A stretch of 64,000 nucleotides of DNA from Acidimicrobiia bacterium (lineage in GTDB: Bacteria > Actinomycetota > Acidimicrobiia > Acidimicrobiales > Poriferisodalaceae), in contig JAJEFK010000002.1 of NCBI GenBank assembly GCA_022820505.1, positions 1-64,000 on the forward strand. Direction: 5' to 3'. How positions within the stretch are numbered: position 1 is the first letter of the stretch; each line of letters starts with the position of its first letter. Shown here piece by piece: positions 43,940 through 52,614 of the stretch. The notes beneath the pieces are model-generated. The model did no database searches. It had not been told where the DNA came from and was given only the letters and a program-made list of their open reading frames with translations. The translations under genes were made by a program, and so were the position numbers.

Positions 43940-46081
43940 ATGCCGACGGGCTCGCTCACGTCCGCCGATGACTCGGAGCCGGTCAGGGTGGTGTTCACCC
44001 CCAGCGGGCGAACGGGCGCGGTGAGTACGGGCACCACGGTGCTGGATGCCGCACGGGAGTTCGGTGTCGATCTCGACAGCGTGTGCGGCGGGCGTGGCAT
44101 CTGCGGCCGCTGCCAGATCGTGCCGTCGGTGGGTTCGTTTCCCAAGTGGGCCATCACTGCCGGCGCCGGAGCGCTCAGCTCGCCGAATGCCACCGAGGCC
44201 GCATACGAGGGCCGGCGCCCGCTGGTTCCTTCCGCACGACTGGGCTGCCAAGCGCGTGTGCAGGCCGACGTCGTGGTGGATGTGCCGCCAGAGAGCCAGC
44301 TGCACGGCCCGATAGTGCGCAAGACGGTCGACGTGGGCGACATCGCGCTCGACCCGCTGGCGACACTGCATGCGGTCACCGTGCCGCCGCCGACGCTCGA
44401 CGAGCGTCGCGGGCTCGCCCAGGTCGTGATCGACTGCGTGGCCGACGAATGGGGCGTTCACCCGGCTGGCATTTTGCCGGCGGCACTCGCTGGGCTCCAC
44501 GCATCGGTTGCTGCCGGCTCCCCCGACGACGCCGGCGGCCGGCTGGTGACGGTTGCCGTTCGCTGGAGCGGGCCAGAGCGGAGCCAACGCACCGGCATGG
44601 TGACCGCGGTATGGCCTGGAGTAGCTACAGCGGCGCTCGGCGTTGCGATCGACATCGGCTCGACGACCATTGCGGGCCACCTGGTCGACCTGCACAGCGG
44701 TGACGTACTGGCTTCCGCCGGCCGCATGAACCCGCAGATCCGCCTCGGCGAGGACCTGATGAGCCGGGTGTCGTACGTGATGATGAACCCCGGCGGCGCC
44801 CAGGAACTCACTGCGCTCGTCCGAAACTCGCTCGCAGCGCTGATCACCGAGCTGTGCGCTGATGCCGGTGCTGAGCCAGACGCCGTGCTGGAGGTGGTGC
44901 TGGTCGGCAACCCGATCATGATCCACATCGCCCTCGGCATCGACCCGACCCCGCTCGGGCAGGCGCCGTTCACGCTGGCAACCGATGCCAGCGTCGAGGT
45001 GGACGGGCCGGAGATGGACCTGCCCTGCCCGGCGGCTCGCGTCTACGTTGCGCCTGCGATCGCGGGTCATGTGGGCGCGGACACTGCGGCGGCAGTGCTT
45101 GCCGGTGGGCCGCATCGCGACGACGCCGTCACCCTCTTGGTGGACGTGGGCACCAATGCAGAGATCGTGCTGGGCAACTCCGATGGTCTGTGGGCAGCAT
45201 CCAGCCCGACCGGACCTGCATTCGAGGGTGCTCAGATCAGCTGCGGGCAGCGGGCGACGCCCGGAGCGATTGAGCGCGTGCGCATCGATCCGGTGACGTG
45301 GGCTCCCCGGGTGCGTGTCATCGGCTGCGACCTGTGGTCCGATGAGCCCGGCTTCGCGGAGGCTGTCGAACGGCGAGTAGCCGCCGGTGCTCGCAGTGCG
45401 GCCGCAGGTGTCACGGGGATCTGCGGCTCCGGGATCATCGAGGTCATCGCCGAGATGTACCTCGCCGGGGTGCTGTCGCCCGACGGAGTCATTGCAGCGC
45501 CGCCGAGCGAGGGCGAGCGAGCGTCTCGTGTGGTCTTCGACGACCGGACATCGTCGTTCGTGCTGTACGAGCCTCCCAAGGGTGCCGACGGGCCGACGAT
45601 CACCATCACCCAGAACGATGTGCGAGCCATCCAGCTGGCGAAGGCGGCGCTGCGCGCCGGCATCGACCTGCTGTGCGAGCACGCTGGCATCGAGGCCCCC
45701 GACCGTGTGCTGCTCGCTGGAGCCTTCGGGGCGCACATCGATCCGGTACGGGCGATGGTGCTCGGGCTCATCGGCGACTGCGACCCGCATGAGGTGCAGT
45801 CGGTCGGCAACGCAGCAGGCACCGGAGCTGTGCGGGCGCTGCTGTCGGGGAGCCAGCGGGCCGAGATGGAGCGAGTGGTCCGCAGCATCCGCAAGATCGA
45901 GACTGCCACGGAGCCGAGGTTCCAGGAGCTCTTCGTGGCAGCCATGGCACTCCCCCATGCCACCGCGCCCAGCCCGCTGCTCGCGACGGCGGTGGACCTG
46001 CCCCGTCCATCCCGTAGAACTTCGAGTCCCCACCACCGCACCAGACGACGGCGAGCGGTCCCGATGAGCGAGGAATCATGA
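43940..46081 (+). CDS. Reductive activator of corrinoid proteins (RACo-like, DUF4445)
   Basis: ATP-using activase that reduces accidentally oxidised Co(II) corrinoid back to Co(I). The 713-aa protein has an N-terminal [2Fe-2S] ferredoxin domain with Cys49, Cys55 and Cys58 (VCGGRGICGRC) plus a later Cys in LGCQAR, a linker, then an ASKHA ATPase with GVAIDIGSTTIAGHLVDL, LLVDVGTNAEIVLG and GICGSGIIEVIAEM. A long Pro/Arg-rich tail is unusual. ATG 43940 follows AGGGGAG. An activator in the same operon fits an organism exposed to oxygen. The end overlaps the MttB gene (ATGA). Confidence 0.93.
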   Translation: MPTGSLTSADDSEPVRVVFTPSGRTGAVSTGTTVLDAAREFGVDLDSVCGGRGICGRCQIVPSVGSFPKWAITAGAGALSSPNATEAAYEGRRPLVPSARLGCQARVQADVVVDVPPESQLHGPIVRKTVDVGDIALDPLATLHAVTVPPPTLDERRGLAQVVIDCVADEWGVHPAGILPAALAGLHASVAAGSPDDAGGRLVTVAVRWSGPERSQRTGMVTAVWPGVATAALGVAIDIGSTTIAGHLVDLHSGDVLASAGRMNPQIRLGEDLMSRVSYVMMNPGGAQELTALVRNSLAALITELCADAGAEPDAVLEVVLVGNPIMIHIALGIDPTPLGQAPFTLATDASVEVDGPEMDLPCPAARVYVAPAIAGHVGADTAAAVLAGGPHRDDAVTLLVDVGTNAEIVLGNSDGLWAASSPTGPAFEGAQISCGQRATPGAIERVRIDPVTWAPRVRVIGCDLWSDEPGFAEAVERRVAAGARSAAAGVTGICGSGIIEVIAEMYLAGVLSPDGVIAAPPSEGERASRVVFDDRTSSFVLYEPPKGADGPTITITQNDVRAIQLAKAALRAGIDLLCEHAGIEAPDRVLLAGAFGAHIDPVRAMVLGLIGDCDPHEVQSVGNAAGTGAVRALLSGSQRAEMERVVRSIRKIETATEPRFQELFVAAMALPHATAPSPLLATAVDLPRPSRRTSSPHHRTRRRRAVPMSEES

Positions 46082-47610
46082 GCGAGCGACGACGGCGAGG
46101 AGGCGGCCGCGCTGCTCGTCAAGCGCAGCGGGCGACAGCCGATGTGGCGTTCAACACCCATGTGCAGCGGAGGCTGCCGCCGGTGAACGTGCTCGACACC
46201 GAGGGCCTGGCCCAGATCGAGGCGAACGCCGAGACGATCCTGTCCGAGGTGGGGGTCGCGTTCCAGGACTTCCCCCGGGCGCTTGAGCTCTGGCGTGACG
46301 CCGGTGCGGAAGTCGACGGCGAGATGGTCCGGTTCCCGCGCGGGATGTGCCGCGAGATCGTCCAGGCCAGCGCGCCGGCCACCTATGTCCAGCACGCCCG
46401 CAACCCGGCTCGGTCGGTGCCGATCGGCGGTGACGCCACCGTGTTTGCCCCCAACTACGGCTCGCCGTTCGTCACTGACCTTGATGCCGGACGCCGGTAT
46501 GCCACCCTCGGCGACTTCGAGAGGGTGGTGAAGCTGACCTGGATGCTCCCCCACCTGCACCACAGCGGCGGCACGGTCTGCGAGCCGGTGGACGTGCCGG
46601 TCAACAAGCGCCACCTTGACATGGTGTACGCGCACCTGCGCTACAGCGACAAGCCGCTGATGGGCTCGGTGACGGCGGCCCAGCGCGCAGCCGATTCGGT
46701 GGAACTCTGCCGTATCGCCTTCGGCGGCGATCTGAGCCATCGCACCGTGCTGACCAGCCTCATCAATGCATCGTCGCCGCTGCGCTGGGATGCCACCATG
46801 CTCGGCGCAGCCGAGGTGTACGCCCAGCACAACCAGGCGTGCGTGATCTCGCCGTTCATCCTGGCCGGCGCCATGTCGCCGGTCACCGTGGCGGCGCTGG
46901 CCGCCCAAGCGCTGGCAGAAGCGCTGTCGGGCATGGCGTTCTGCCAGCTCGTGCGGCCGGGGGCACCGGTGATCTTCGGCACGTTCGCGTCGTCGATGTC
47001 GATGGCCACCGGTGCGCCTACGTTCGGCACGCCCGAGGCAGGCTTGGCGATTTACGTCATGGCCGAGCTGGCACGGCGTGTTGGGGTGCCGTTCCGATCG
47101 GGTGGTCAGTTCACGTCGTCCAAGGCCCCCGATGCTCAAGCGGCCTACGAATCGGCATCCACGCTGCTGCCGACGATCGCTGCGGGGGTGAACTTCGTGC
47201 TGCACGCAGCGGGCTGGCTCGAAGGCGGCTTGACGTTGAGCTACGAGAAGCTGCTGATGGACGCCGACCAGCTCGGGATGATGGAGGTGTACGCCCGGGG
47301 CGTGGACATGTCCGACAACGGCCAGGCGGTCGAGGCGTTCACGACGAACCCCCACGGCGACCACTTCCTCGGCCATCCGCACACGCTCGCCAATTTCGAG
47401 AGCGCCTTCTACCAATCGTCCATCGCGGACAACAACAGCTTCGAGCAGTGGTCCGATGAGGGCTCGCTCGATGCGGCCCAGCGAGCCAACCGATTGATGA
47501 AGCAGATGCTGGCCGACTACGAGGCGCCGCCCATCGACGATGCGATCGACGCCGAGCTGCGCGACTACATCGCCCGACGCAAGGCCGAAGAGCCCGACGC
47601 CATCGTGTAG
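46078..47610 (+). CDS. MttB-family methyltransferase without pyrrolysine (MtgB-like)
   Basis: Catalyses methyl transfer from an N-methyl compound to the corrinoid protein. The 510-aa sequence is full-length for the trimethylamine methyltransferase superfamily (NAETILSEVGVAF, GSVTAAQRAADSVELCRIAF, FGTPEAGLAIYVMAELARR, AGWLEGGLTLSYEKLLMDAD). No in-frame amber codon occurs before the terminal TAG, so it belongs to the non-Pyl group, whose characterised members use quaternary amines such as glycine betaine. The exact substrate is unproved; the neighbouring dimethylglycine-dehydrogenase-like gene makes a betaine-type substrate the best guess. Last gene of the operon; ATGA overlap with the activator. 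Confidence 0.92.
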   Translation: MSERRRRGGGRAARQAQRATADVAFNTHVQRRLPPVNVLDTEGLAQIEANAETILSEVGVAFQDFPRALELWRDAGAEVDGEMVRFPRGMCREIVQASAPATYVQHARNPARSVPIGGDATVFAPNYGSPFVTDLDAGRRYATLGDFERVVKLTWMLPHLHHSGGTVCEPVDVPVNKRHLDMVYAHLRYSDKPLMGSVTAAQRAADSVELCRIAFGGDLSHRTVLTSLINASSPLRWDATMLGAAEVYAQHNQACVISPFILAGAMSPVTVAALAAQALAEALSGMAFCQLVRPGAPVIFGTFASSMSMATGAPTFGTPEAGLAIYVMAELARRVGVPFRSGGQFTSSKAPDAQAAYESASTLLPTIAAGVNFVLHAAGWLEGGLTLSYEKLLMDADQLGMMEVYARGVDMSDNGQAVEAFTTNPHGDHFLGHPHTLANFESAFYQSSIADNNSFEQWSDEGSLDAAQRANRLMKQMLADYEAPPIDDAIDAELRDYIARRKAEEPDAIV

Positions 47611-47622
47611 TTGCACACGGTC

Positions 47623-48447
47623 TCAGGTGGCGACGACGGCGGTGACGCCGGCGACGGCGGCCACGATTCCGATGGACTGGCGTGCATTGAGGGAGTCTTG
47701 GTAGGCGACCCTGCCGACGATGACGCTCATCACTGGGAACATTGATGCCCCTACCACGGTCGTGGGCGGATCGAACCAGATGCCGACGATGTAGAAGATC
47801 GTCGCCGCAGCGCTGGCGACACCGGTCAGCAATGCGAAGCCCATCACGTCGGGAGGGGGCAGTGCCGGGAGACCCCGCAGCGCGACCACAGCGGCCATGA
47901 GCCCCACCGACGTCAACCGCTGCCCGAATCCGGGCCAGGCACCAGAGCTCTCAGACAGGTCCACCAGCACGCTGAGCCCTACGCCGTAGCCGAGGCCGGA
48001 CAGCGTCGCCCAAACCGCTCCTGCTCCGACGTGCTTGCCGCGGGTGCCTCCCGCTGTCACCAGGCCGAGCCCTCCGAAGGCGACGGCGGCGCCGATGATG
48101 CCGATGAGCGGCGGGTCGTGACCTCGCAGTGCCGTGTAGGCAAACGGGATGACGGCCGACAGCGTCGCCACGATCGGCGCGGCGACCGCAGAGCCGGCCC
48201 GGTCGAGCGAGGTGTAATACAGCGCCAGGCCGGCACCGAGCCCGAAGCCCGACGCCAAGCCTCGTACGAAGTCGTCCCCGGCGAATGAGCCCGGAATGAA
48301 CGGCAGCACTGCGAGCGACATCAGCGCAGCAGCTCCCTGGAACACGATCATCGCTGACAGCACGTGACAACGGGTCACCACCCGGCGCCCGAACAGGTCG
48401 CTCGTGCCGATGCTCAACGACGTGAGCAGGCCGAACAGCGCTCCCAT
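47623..48447 (-). CDS. EamA/DMT-superfamily transporter
   Basis: A 274-aa integral membrane protein with about ten predicted helices in two EamA repeats (GTSDLFGRRVVTRCHVLSAM to about 135, and the second from GAGAVWATLSGLGYG on). Members export or import small metabolites. It converges on the methyltransferase operon with a 12-bp gap and is followed upstream by an MFS gene, so both may handle substrates or products of the methylated-amine pathway; this is inference from position. Confidence 0.85.
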   Translation of the reverse strand: MGALFGLLTSLSIGTSDLFGRRVVTRCHVLSAMIVFQGAAALMSLAVLPFIPGSFAGDDFVRGLASGFGLGAGLALYYTSLDRAGSAVAAPIVATLSAVIPFAYTALRGHDPPLIGIIGAAVAFGGLGLVTAGGTRGKHVGAGAVWATLSGLGYGVGLSVLVDLSESSGAWPGFGQRLTSVGLMAAVVALRGLPALPPPDVMGFALLTGVASAAATIFYIVGIWFDPPTTVVGASMFPVMSVIVGRVAYQDSLNARQSIGIVAAVAGVTAVVAT

Positions 48448-48475
48448 CAGCAGGCCCTTGCGCGTAAACGAGGCT

Positions 48476-49870
48476 TCACCGGCGGAGTCTCAGCAGGGCC
48501 GCCACGGCCGCTGAGGCTCGAGCAGGAATGGGCAGGAAGTTGCCTTGAGCATCGACGCTCGGTCCGGCCACCAGCACGATGCGTGCCGTCACGAGCAGTG
48601 CGATCAGCACATGCGCCGCGGCCATCACGAGATAGAACGCATTCGGCGTCACCGACATCGCGAGCGCGGCCACCGTCGGCCCGATCAGGGCACCGACGCC
48701 GTTCATGCGCACGAGCACGGCGCTGGCGCTGGCTCGCTGCTCATCTCGCAGCCAGTCGTTGGTCTGCGCCACGGCCATGGAGTAGATGGGGTAGGCGAAT
48801 GCGCCCATCAGCGCCATCACTGCGAGGCCGGCCACTGTGCGTTCGTCGAGTGCGAGCATCGCCAGACAGCCCGATGCAGCCGCAAGCGCAGCCAGCAGGA
48901 TCACCAAGCGCCGAGGCACGCTGTCGGACAGGCGGCCAAGCGGGATCTGCCCGAACAGGCTGCCGATCATCGGCGCACCCACGAACAGCGCGACCTCGAA
49001 GGGCGTGAGCCCCCGGTTGGCGGCGTATACCGCTCCGAGACCCGAAATGGAGCCCAGCGCTCCGCCGACCAGGAACGCCACGATCACCCCGGTCGGCGCT
49101 GTTTGCAGCATCGCCCTCAGGCCCAGCGGCTCGGGCACGACCACTGGCGGGCTGGCCGAAGCCGACAGCGACATCGGAACCAGTGCCAGCGATACCAGCA
49201 CCGAGGAGACGGCGAACAAGGTGAAACCGTTCACGTCGGCTGTGGTGACCAGGAACTGGCCGGTCGCGATCGAGCCCATGGTGACGACCATGTAGGTAGC
49301 GATCATCTGACCGCGGTTGCGGTTGGTGGCCAGCTCGTTCAGCCATGTCTCGGCTACCACCACCAGCGCTGCGAGGCACATGCCCCACACCAGCCGGCAT
49401 GCGCCCCAGACCAACGGGGTCACGAATACGGCCTGCACCAGCGTGACGCTGCTGCCCAGCGAGGCGAGTGCGGCGAAGACGCGCACATGACCCACTTGAC
49501 GCAGCAGCCGCGGCGCCAGCGCTGCGCCCACCAGGAAGCCGGCAAAGTTCATGGCCATGACCAGCCCAGCCACTGTCGAGCTGAAGCCTTCGTTTTCGGC
49601 CCGCACGCCCAGCAGCGTGTTCTGGAGCCCATGGCCCGCCATGAGCAGGGTGATGCCGCCGAACAGTGCAGCGCTCCGGCTGAATCGGCCGGACAGCACC
49701 GGACCGCCGACGACAGGTGCGGCCCGGTCTATATCGCTTGGCTGTTGATGCTCGGCGGCCAGTGTGCGTGCACGCCGCCGCACCCGTGCTCGCCGCGTCT
49801 GCCGTGCAGTGCTCGTTGCTCCGTCCTCGGAGGTCGGGGTCGGTCCAGGTGCTGGCGTCTGCGCCGACAC
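48476..49870 (-). CDS. Major facilitator superfamily transporter
   Basis: A 464-aa protein with a charged, Arg-rich cytosolic N-terminus (about 1-60) and 12 likely helices from FGGITLLMAGHGLQNTLLG onward. NRNRGQMIATYMV and GRLSDSVPRRLVIL are the loop motifs typical of YfcJ/UMF-like MFS permeases. GTG 49870 lies 6 bp after the formate dehydrogenase Fe-S gene, so it is the last gene of that operon. A role in formate or amine transport is possible but unsupported by sequence. Confidence 0.85.
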   Translation of the reverse strand: MSAQTPAPGPTPTSEDGATSTARQTRRARVRRRARTLAAEHQQPSDIDRAAPVVGGPVLSGRFSRSAALFGGITLLMAGHGLQNTLLGVRAENEGFSSTVAGLVMAMNFAGFLVGAALAPRLLRQVGHVRVFAALASLGSSVTLVQAVFVTPLVWGACRLVWGMCLAALVVVAETWLNELATNRNRGQMIATYMVVTMGSIATGQFLVTTADVNGFTLFAVSSVLVSLALVPMSLSASASPPVVVPEPLGLRAMLQTAPTGVIVAFLVGGALGSISGLGAVYAANRGLTPFEVALFVGAPMIGSLFGQIPLGRLSDSVPRRLVILLAALAAASGCLAMLALDERTVAGLAVMALMGAFAYPIYSMAVAQTNDWLRDEQRASASAVLVRMNGVGALIGPTVAALAMSVTPNAFYLVMAAAHVLIALLVTARIVLVAGPSVDAQGNFLPIPARASAAVAALLRLRR

Positions 49871-49876
49871 CTGCGG

Positions 49877-50833
49877 CTAATGCTCCGTCGCCGATGTCGT
49901 GGGCGGTTCGAACGCGGGCGCGTGCACGTACTGCCAGCCGAACCGGCCCTTGATGCACAGATGGCCGCTGGTCACCGAGTGATCGGCAGGCGACGTGACC
50001 TTCACGATGCGCTCGTCCTGGACATGCAGATCGAGATTGCACCCCACACCGCAGTAGGAGCACACCGTGCGGGTGACGCTTTGATCGTCGGGCCGCCACT
50101 CCCCCACGGCGCGCAGGTCGAACTCGGTGCGGAATTGCAATGCCCCGGTTGGGCACACCGCCACGCAGTTGCCGCAGTACACGCACGCGCTGTCAGGGAG
50201 CTCGGCGTCGTACTCGGTGCGGATGCGGGCATCGAATCCGCGTCCTGCCACTGCGATGGCGAAGGTGTGCTGGGCATCGTCGCCGCAGGCCTCGACGCAC
50301 TTGTAGCAGAGCACACAGCGGTCGTACGCACGGATGTACAAGTCGTCCTGGATGCGCACGGGCTCTCTCACCCGCTCGGGTCCCGGGCGCTCGGGCAGAT
50401 CCCCGCTGCCATCCGCCGAGACGTCGGACGCGCCGCCGTCGTAACGGGCAGGATCGGCACCGTAGATTCGCGACCAGTCGGCAATCTCCGACGCCTGTGA
50501 GAGGTCATTCGCCGAACCGAGGAACTCCAGCACCATGCGCCGGCTGTGGCGCACTCGCTCGGAGTCGGTGCTGATCTGCATCCCCGCCTCAGCTGGTCGT
50601 GAGCACGCCGGCACGAGCGTGCGAGACCCTTCGAGCTCCACCACACAGACACGGCAGACGTTCACTGGCGTGAGGTTGGGCGCCCAGCAGATGGTCGGCG
50701 TCTCGACATCGGCTGCCGTGCAGGCCGCCAGGATCGTCTCCCCCTCGGGCACCGTCACCTCGCGCCCGTCGATGCTCAGCGTCACCCGTTCTGTCTCGGC
50801 TTCGGGACGGAGGCTCTCGCCGGAACGAGTCAT
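49877..50833 (-). CDS. Formate dehydrogenase Fe-S subunit: NuoG-like ferredoxin plus the Fe4S4 domain split from FdhA
   Basis: A 318-aa electron-transfer subunit. The N-terminal [2Fe-2S] ferredoxin domain has Cys49, Cys60 and Cys63 (NVCRVC) and a later Cys in LVPACSRP. Two [4Fe-4S] motifs follow (CVLCYKCVEAC and CVYCGNCVAVCP). The C-terminus is the Molybdop_Fe4S4 domain (CSYCGVGCNLDLHV, GHLCIKGRFGWQYVHAP), which in ordinary NAD-dependent FdhA/FdsA proteins is joined to the molybdopterin domain. Here that domain is on a separate gene at 52607-54622, so the catalytic subunit is split. The start overlaps the diaphorase gene by 4 bp. Confidence 0.9.
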   Translation of the reverse strand: MTRSGESLRPEAETERVTLSIDGREVTVPEGETILAACTAADVETPTICWAPNLTPVNVCRVCVVELEGSRTLVPACSRPAEAGMQISTDSERVRHSRRMVLEFLGSANDLSQASEIADWSRIYGADPARYDGGASDVSADGSGDLPERPGPERVREPVRIQDDLYIRAYDRCVLCYKCVEACGDDAQHTFAIAVAGRGFDARIRTEYDAELPDSACVYCGNCVAVCPTGALQFRTEFDLRAVGEWRPDDQSVTRTVCSYCGVGCNLDLHVQDERIVKVTSPADHSVTSGHLCIKGRFGWQYVHAPAFEPPTTSATEH

Positions 50834-52614
50834 GACGCAGTGTCTCCTAGCAGACCCAGCCGCATGGCGGAGAGCACCGCTGAGGCTGCCGTATGGCCGA
50901 GTCCGCAGATGGACGCGTCGCCCATGGCGTCTGCGATGTCTCCGAGCAGCTCACGCTGAGGCTCGGTCGACCGTCCTGTGCGACGGATCTGTGTCACCAG
51001 CTCGTGCTGGCGGACCGTGCCCACGCGGCAGGGAACGCACTGGCCGCACGACTCGTCACAGAAGAACTTGGCCAGTCGCTCGACCACGGCGCTCATGTCG
51101 GCAGTGTCGTTGAAGACCATCACCGGGCCTGAGCCGAGCGTCGTGCCCGCAGCCCGTGTGTCCTCCAGGGAGAGCCGCAGCCCCCCGGCGTCGGGCCCGA
51201 CAAAACTGCCGGCAGCACCGCCCAGCAGCACTGCGGCGAGCGTGCCCTGCACACCTCCGGCCAGCCCCAGCAGCTCGTCCAGCGTCATCCCGAAGGGAGC
51301 TTCGTACAGCCCCGGCCGGCCGACGTGACCGGAGAGGCAGAACAGCTTCGTGCCCGGCGAGCCCTCGGTTCCCACGCTGCGGTAGGCCTCAGGACCGATG
51401 CGCAGGATCTCATTCACGTTGAGCAGCGTCTCAGGATTGTTCACCACCGTCGGGCGGCCGAACAACCCATGGGTAGTGGGGAATGGCGGCTTGTTGCGAG
51501 GCTCTCCCCGGAAGCCCTCGAGCGAGTTGAACAGGGCCGTCTCCTCACCGCAGATGTAGGCCCCGGCGCCCCTGCGCAGCTCGATGTCGAACGGTCGCCC
51601 GGACCCGGCTGCGTCATCGCCGAGCCAGCCAGCGCTCCGGGCCTGTGCGATGGCGTGCCGGAGGCGTTGGGTGGCCAGCGGGTATTCACCGCGAATGTAG
51701 ATCCAGCCGTGCTCGGCGCCCACGGTCAGGCCCGCCACAGCGATGGACTCGATGATGGCCAAGGGCTCCAGCTCGCAGAGCAGCCGGTCCTTGAACGTTC
51801 CAGGTTCGGATTCGTCGATGTTGGCGACGACATGCTTGGGGCCTTCGCCATCAGCCACCGCTCGCCACTTGATGCCAGTGGGAAAGGCGGCCCCGCCGCG
51901 CCCCGACAGCCCGGCTGCGGTCACCTGAGAGATGACTTCGTCGGTTCCGAGGCGCAACGCTGCGTCGAGGGCTGCTCCCCCGCCTCGCTCCCGGTACGCC
52001 TCCATCGACATGCTCTCGCTCTGGCCGGGTTCCCGCCCGATCATGTGCCGCAGCAGGCTGGGGGCTTCGGGAGCCGGTGCTGTGATGCTCACGAGCAACG
52101 AATCAGGACCGCTGCCGTCTGCGGGAACACGGTCGGGCTCGCGGCGGCCCTGGATGAAGACTGCCGGCGCCCGTTCACACTGCCCGAGGCAGGGACCCTC
52201 GTGCACGGCATGGCCCTGCGAGCGCAAGTGTTCCGCCAGCGGTGCGGCACCGGCCAGCGCGCAGATGGGGTCGATGCAGACATGGCGGACACTGAGCTCA
52301 TGGGCGGGGGCTTCGGTGCGGAACATCTCGTAGAACGTGGCGACGCCGTAGGCCTCTGCCGGCGGCACGCCCAGCGTCCGGCCGACAAAGTTGAGGCCGC
52401 CCGGCGAGATCCATCCCGCCTCGCGCTGGAGCGCGTGCAGTGCGGGCAGCAACTGGTGCCGCATCTGCCTGCGCCGTTGCATCCCGGCGCGCACGACACG
52501 CGGATGGGAGACCACGACAGCGCCGTCGCTCTCCTCGTCGACGCTGAGCGCAGCCAGCACTGCTCGTCGTTCCGATGCGGTGGGCTCCGCATCGGAGAAG
52601 TGCAGGTCAGCCAC
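50830..52614 (-). CDS. NADH-dehydrogenase-like diaphorase subunit (NuoE-NuoF fusion) of formate dehydrogenase
   Basis: Passes electrons from the Fe-S chain to NAD+. The 594-aa chain joins a NuoE-like thioredoxin-fold [2Fe-2S] part (HVCIDPICALAGA and CLGQCERAP) to a NuoF part with FMN-binding GRGGAAFPTGIKW, NADH-site AYICGEETALFNSLEG and [4Fe-4S] CDESCGQCVPCRVG. GTG 52614 overlaps the end of the catalytic gene and has AGGTGG 5 nt upstream; GTG 52623 is an alternative. Together with the two FDH genes it makes a soluble NAD+-linked formate dehydrogenase. Confidence 0.92.
   Translation of the reverse strand: MADLHFSDAEPTASERRAVLAALSVDEESDGAVVVSHPRVVRAGMQRRRQMRHQLLPALHALQREAGWISPGGLNFVGRTLGVPPAEAYGVATFYEMFRTEAPAHELSVRHVCIDPICALAGAAPLAEHLRSQGHAVHEGPCLGQCERAPAVFIQGRREPDRVPADGSGPDSLLVSITAPAPEAPSLLRHMIGREPGQSESMSMEAYRERGGGAALDAALRLGTDEVISQVTAAGLSGRGGAAFPTGIKWRAVADGEGPKHVVANIDESEPGTFKDRLLCELEPLAIIESIAVAGLTVGAEHGWIYIRGEYPLATQRLRHAIAQARSAGWLGDDAAGSGRPFDIELRRGAGAYICGEETALFNSLEGFRGEPRNKPPFPTTHGLFGRPTVVNNPETLLNVNEILRIGPEAYRSVGTEGSPGTKLFCLSGHVGRPGLYEAPFGMTLDELLGLAGGVQGTLAAVLLGGAAGSFVGPDAGGLRLSLEDTRAAGTTLGSGPVMVFNDTADMSAVVERLAKFFCDESCGQCVPCRVGTVRQHELVTQIRRTGRSTEPQRELLGDIADAMGDASICGLGHTAASAVLSAMRLGLLGDTAS

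Noticed and set aside
46078..47610. Pyrrolysine read-through at the terminal TAG of the MttB-like gene
   Set aside because: The TAG is at the normal family C-terminus and the sequence beyond it is not MttB-like and runs into the antisense transporter gene.
43772..47616. Two long minus-strand open frames (about 750 and 790 codons) opposite the RACo and MttB-like genes
   Set aside because: Shadow frames produced by GC-rich third positions; no motif, and the plus strand is unambiguous.
48545..50500. Plus-strand open frame of about 650 codons opposite the MFS and Fe-S genes
   Set aside because: Shadow frame rich in Arg/His/Gln; the minus strand has membrane helices and cysteine motifs.
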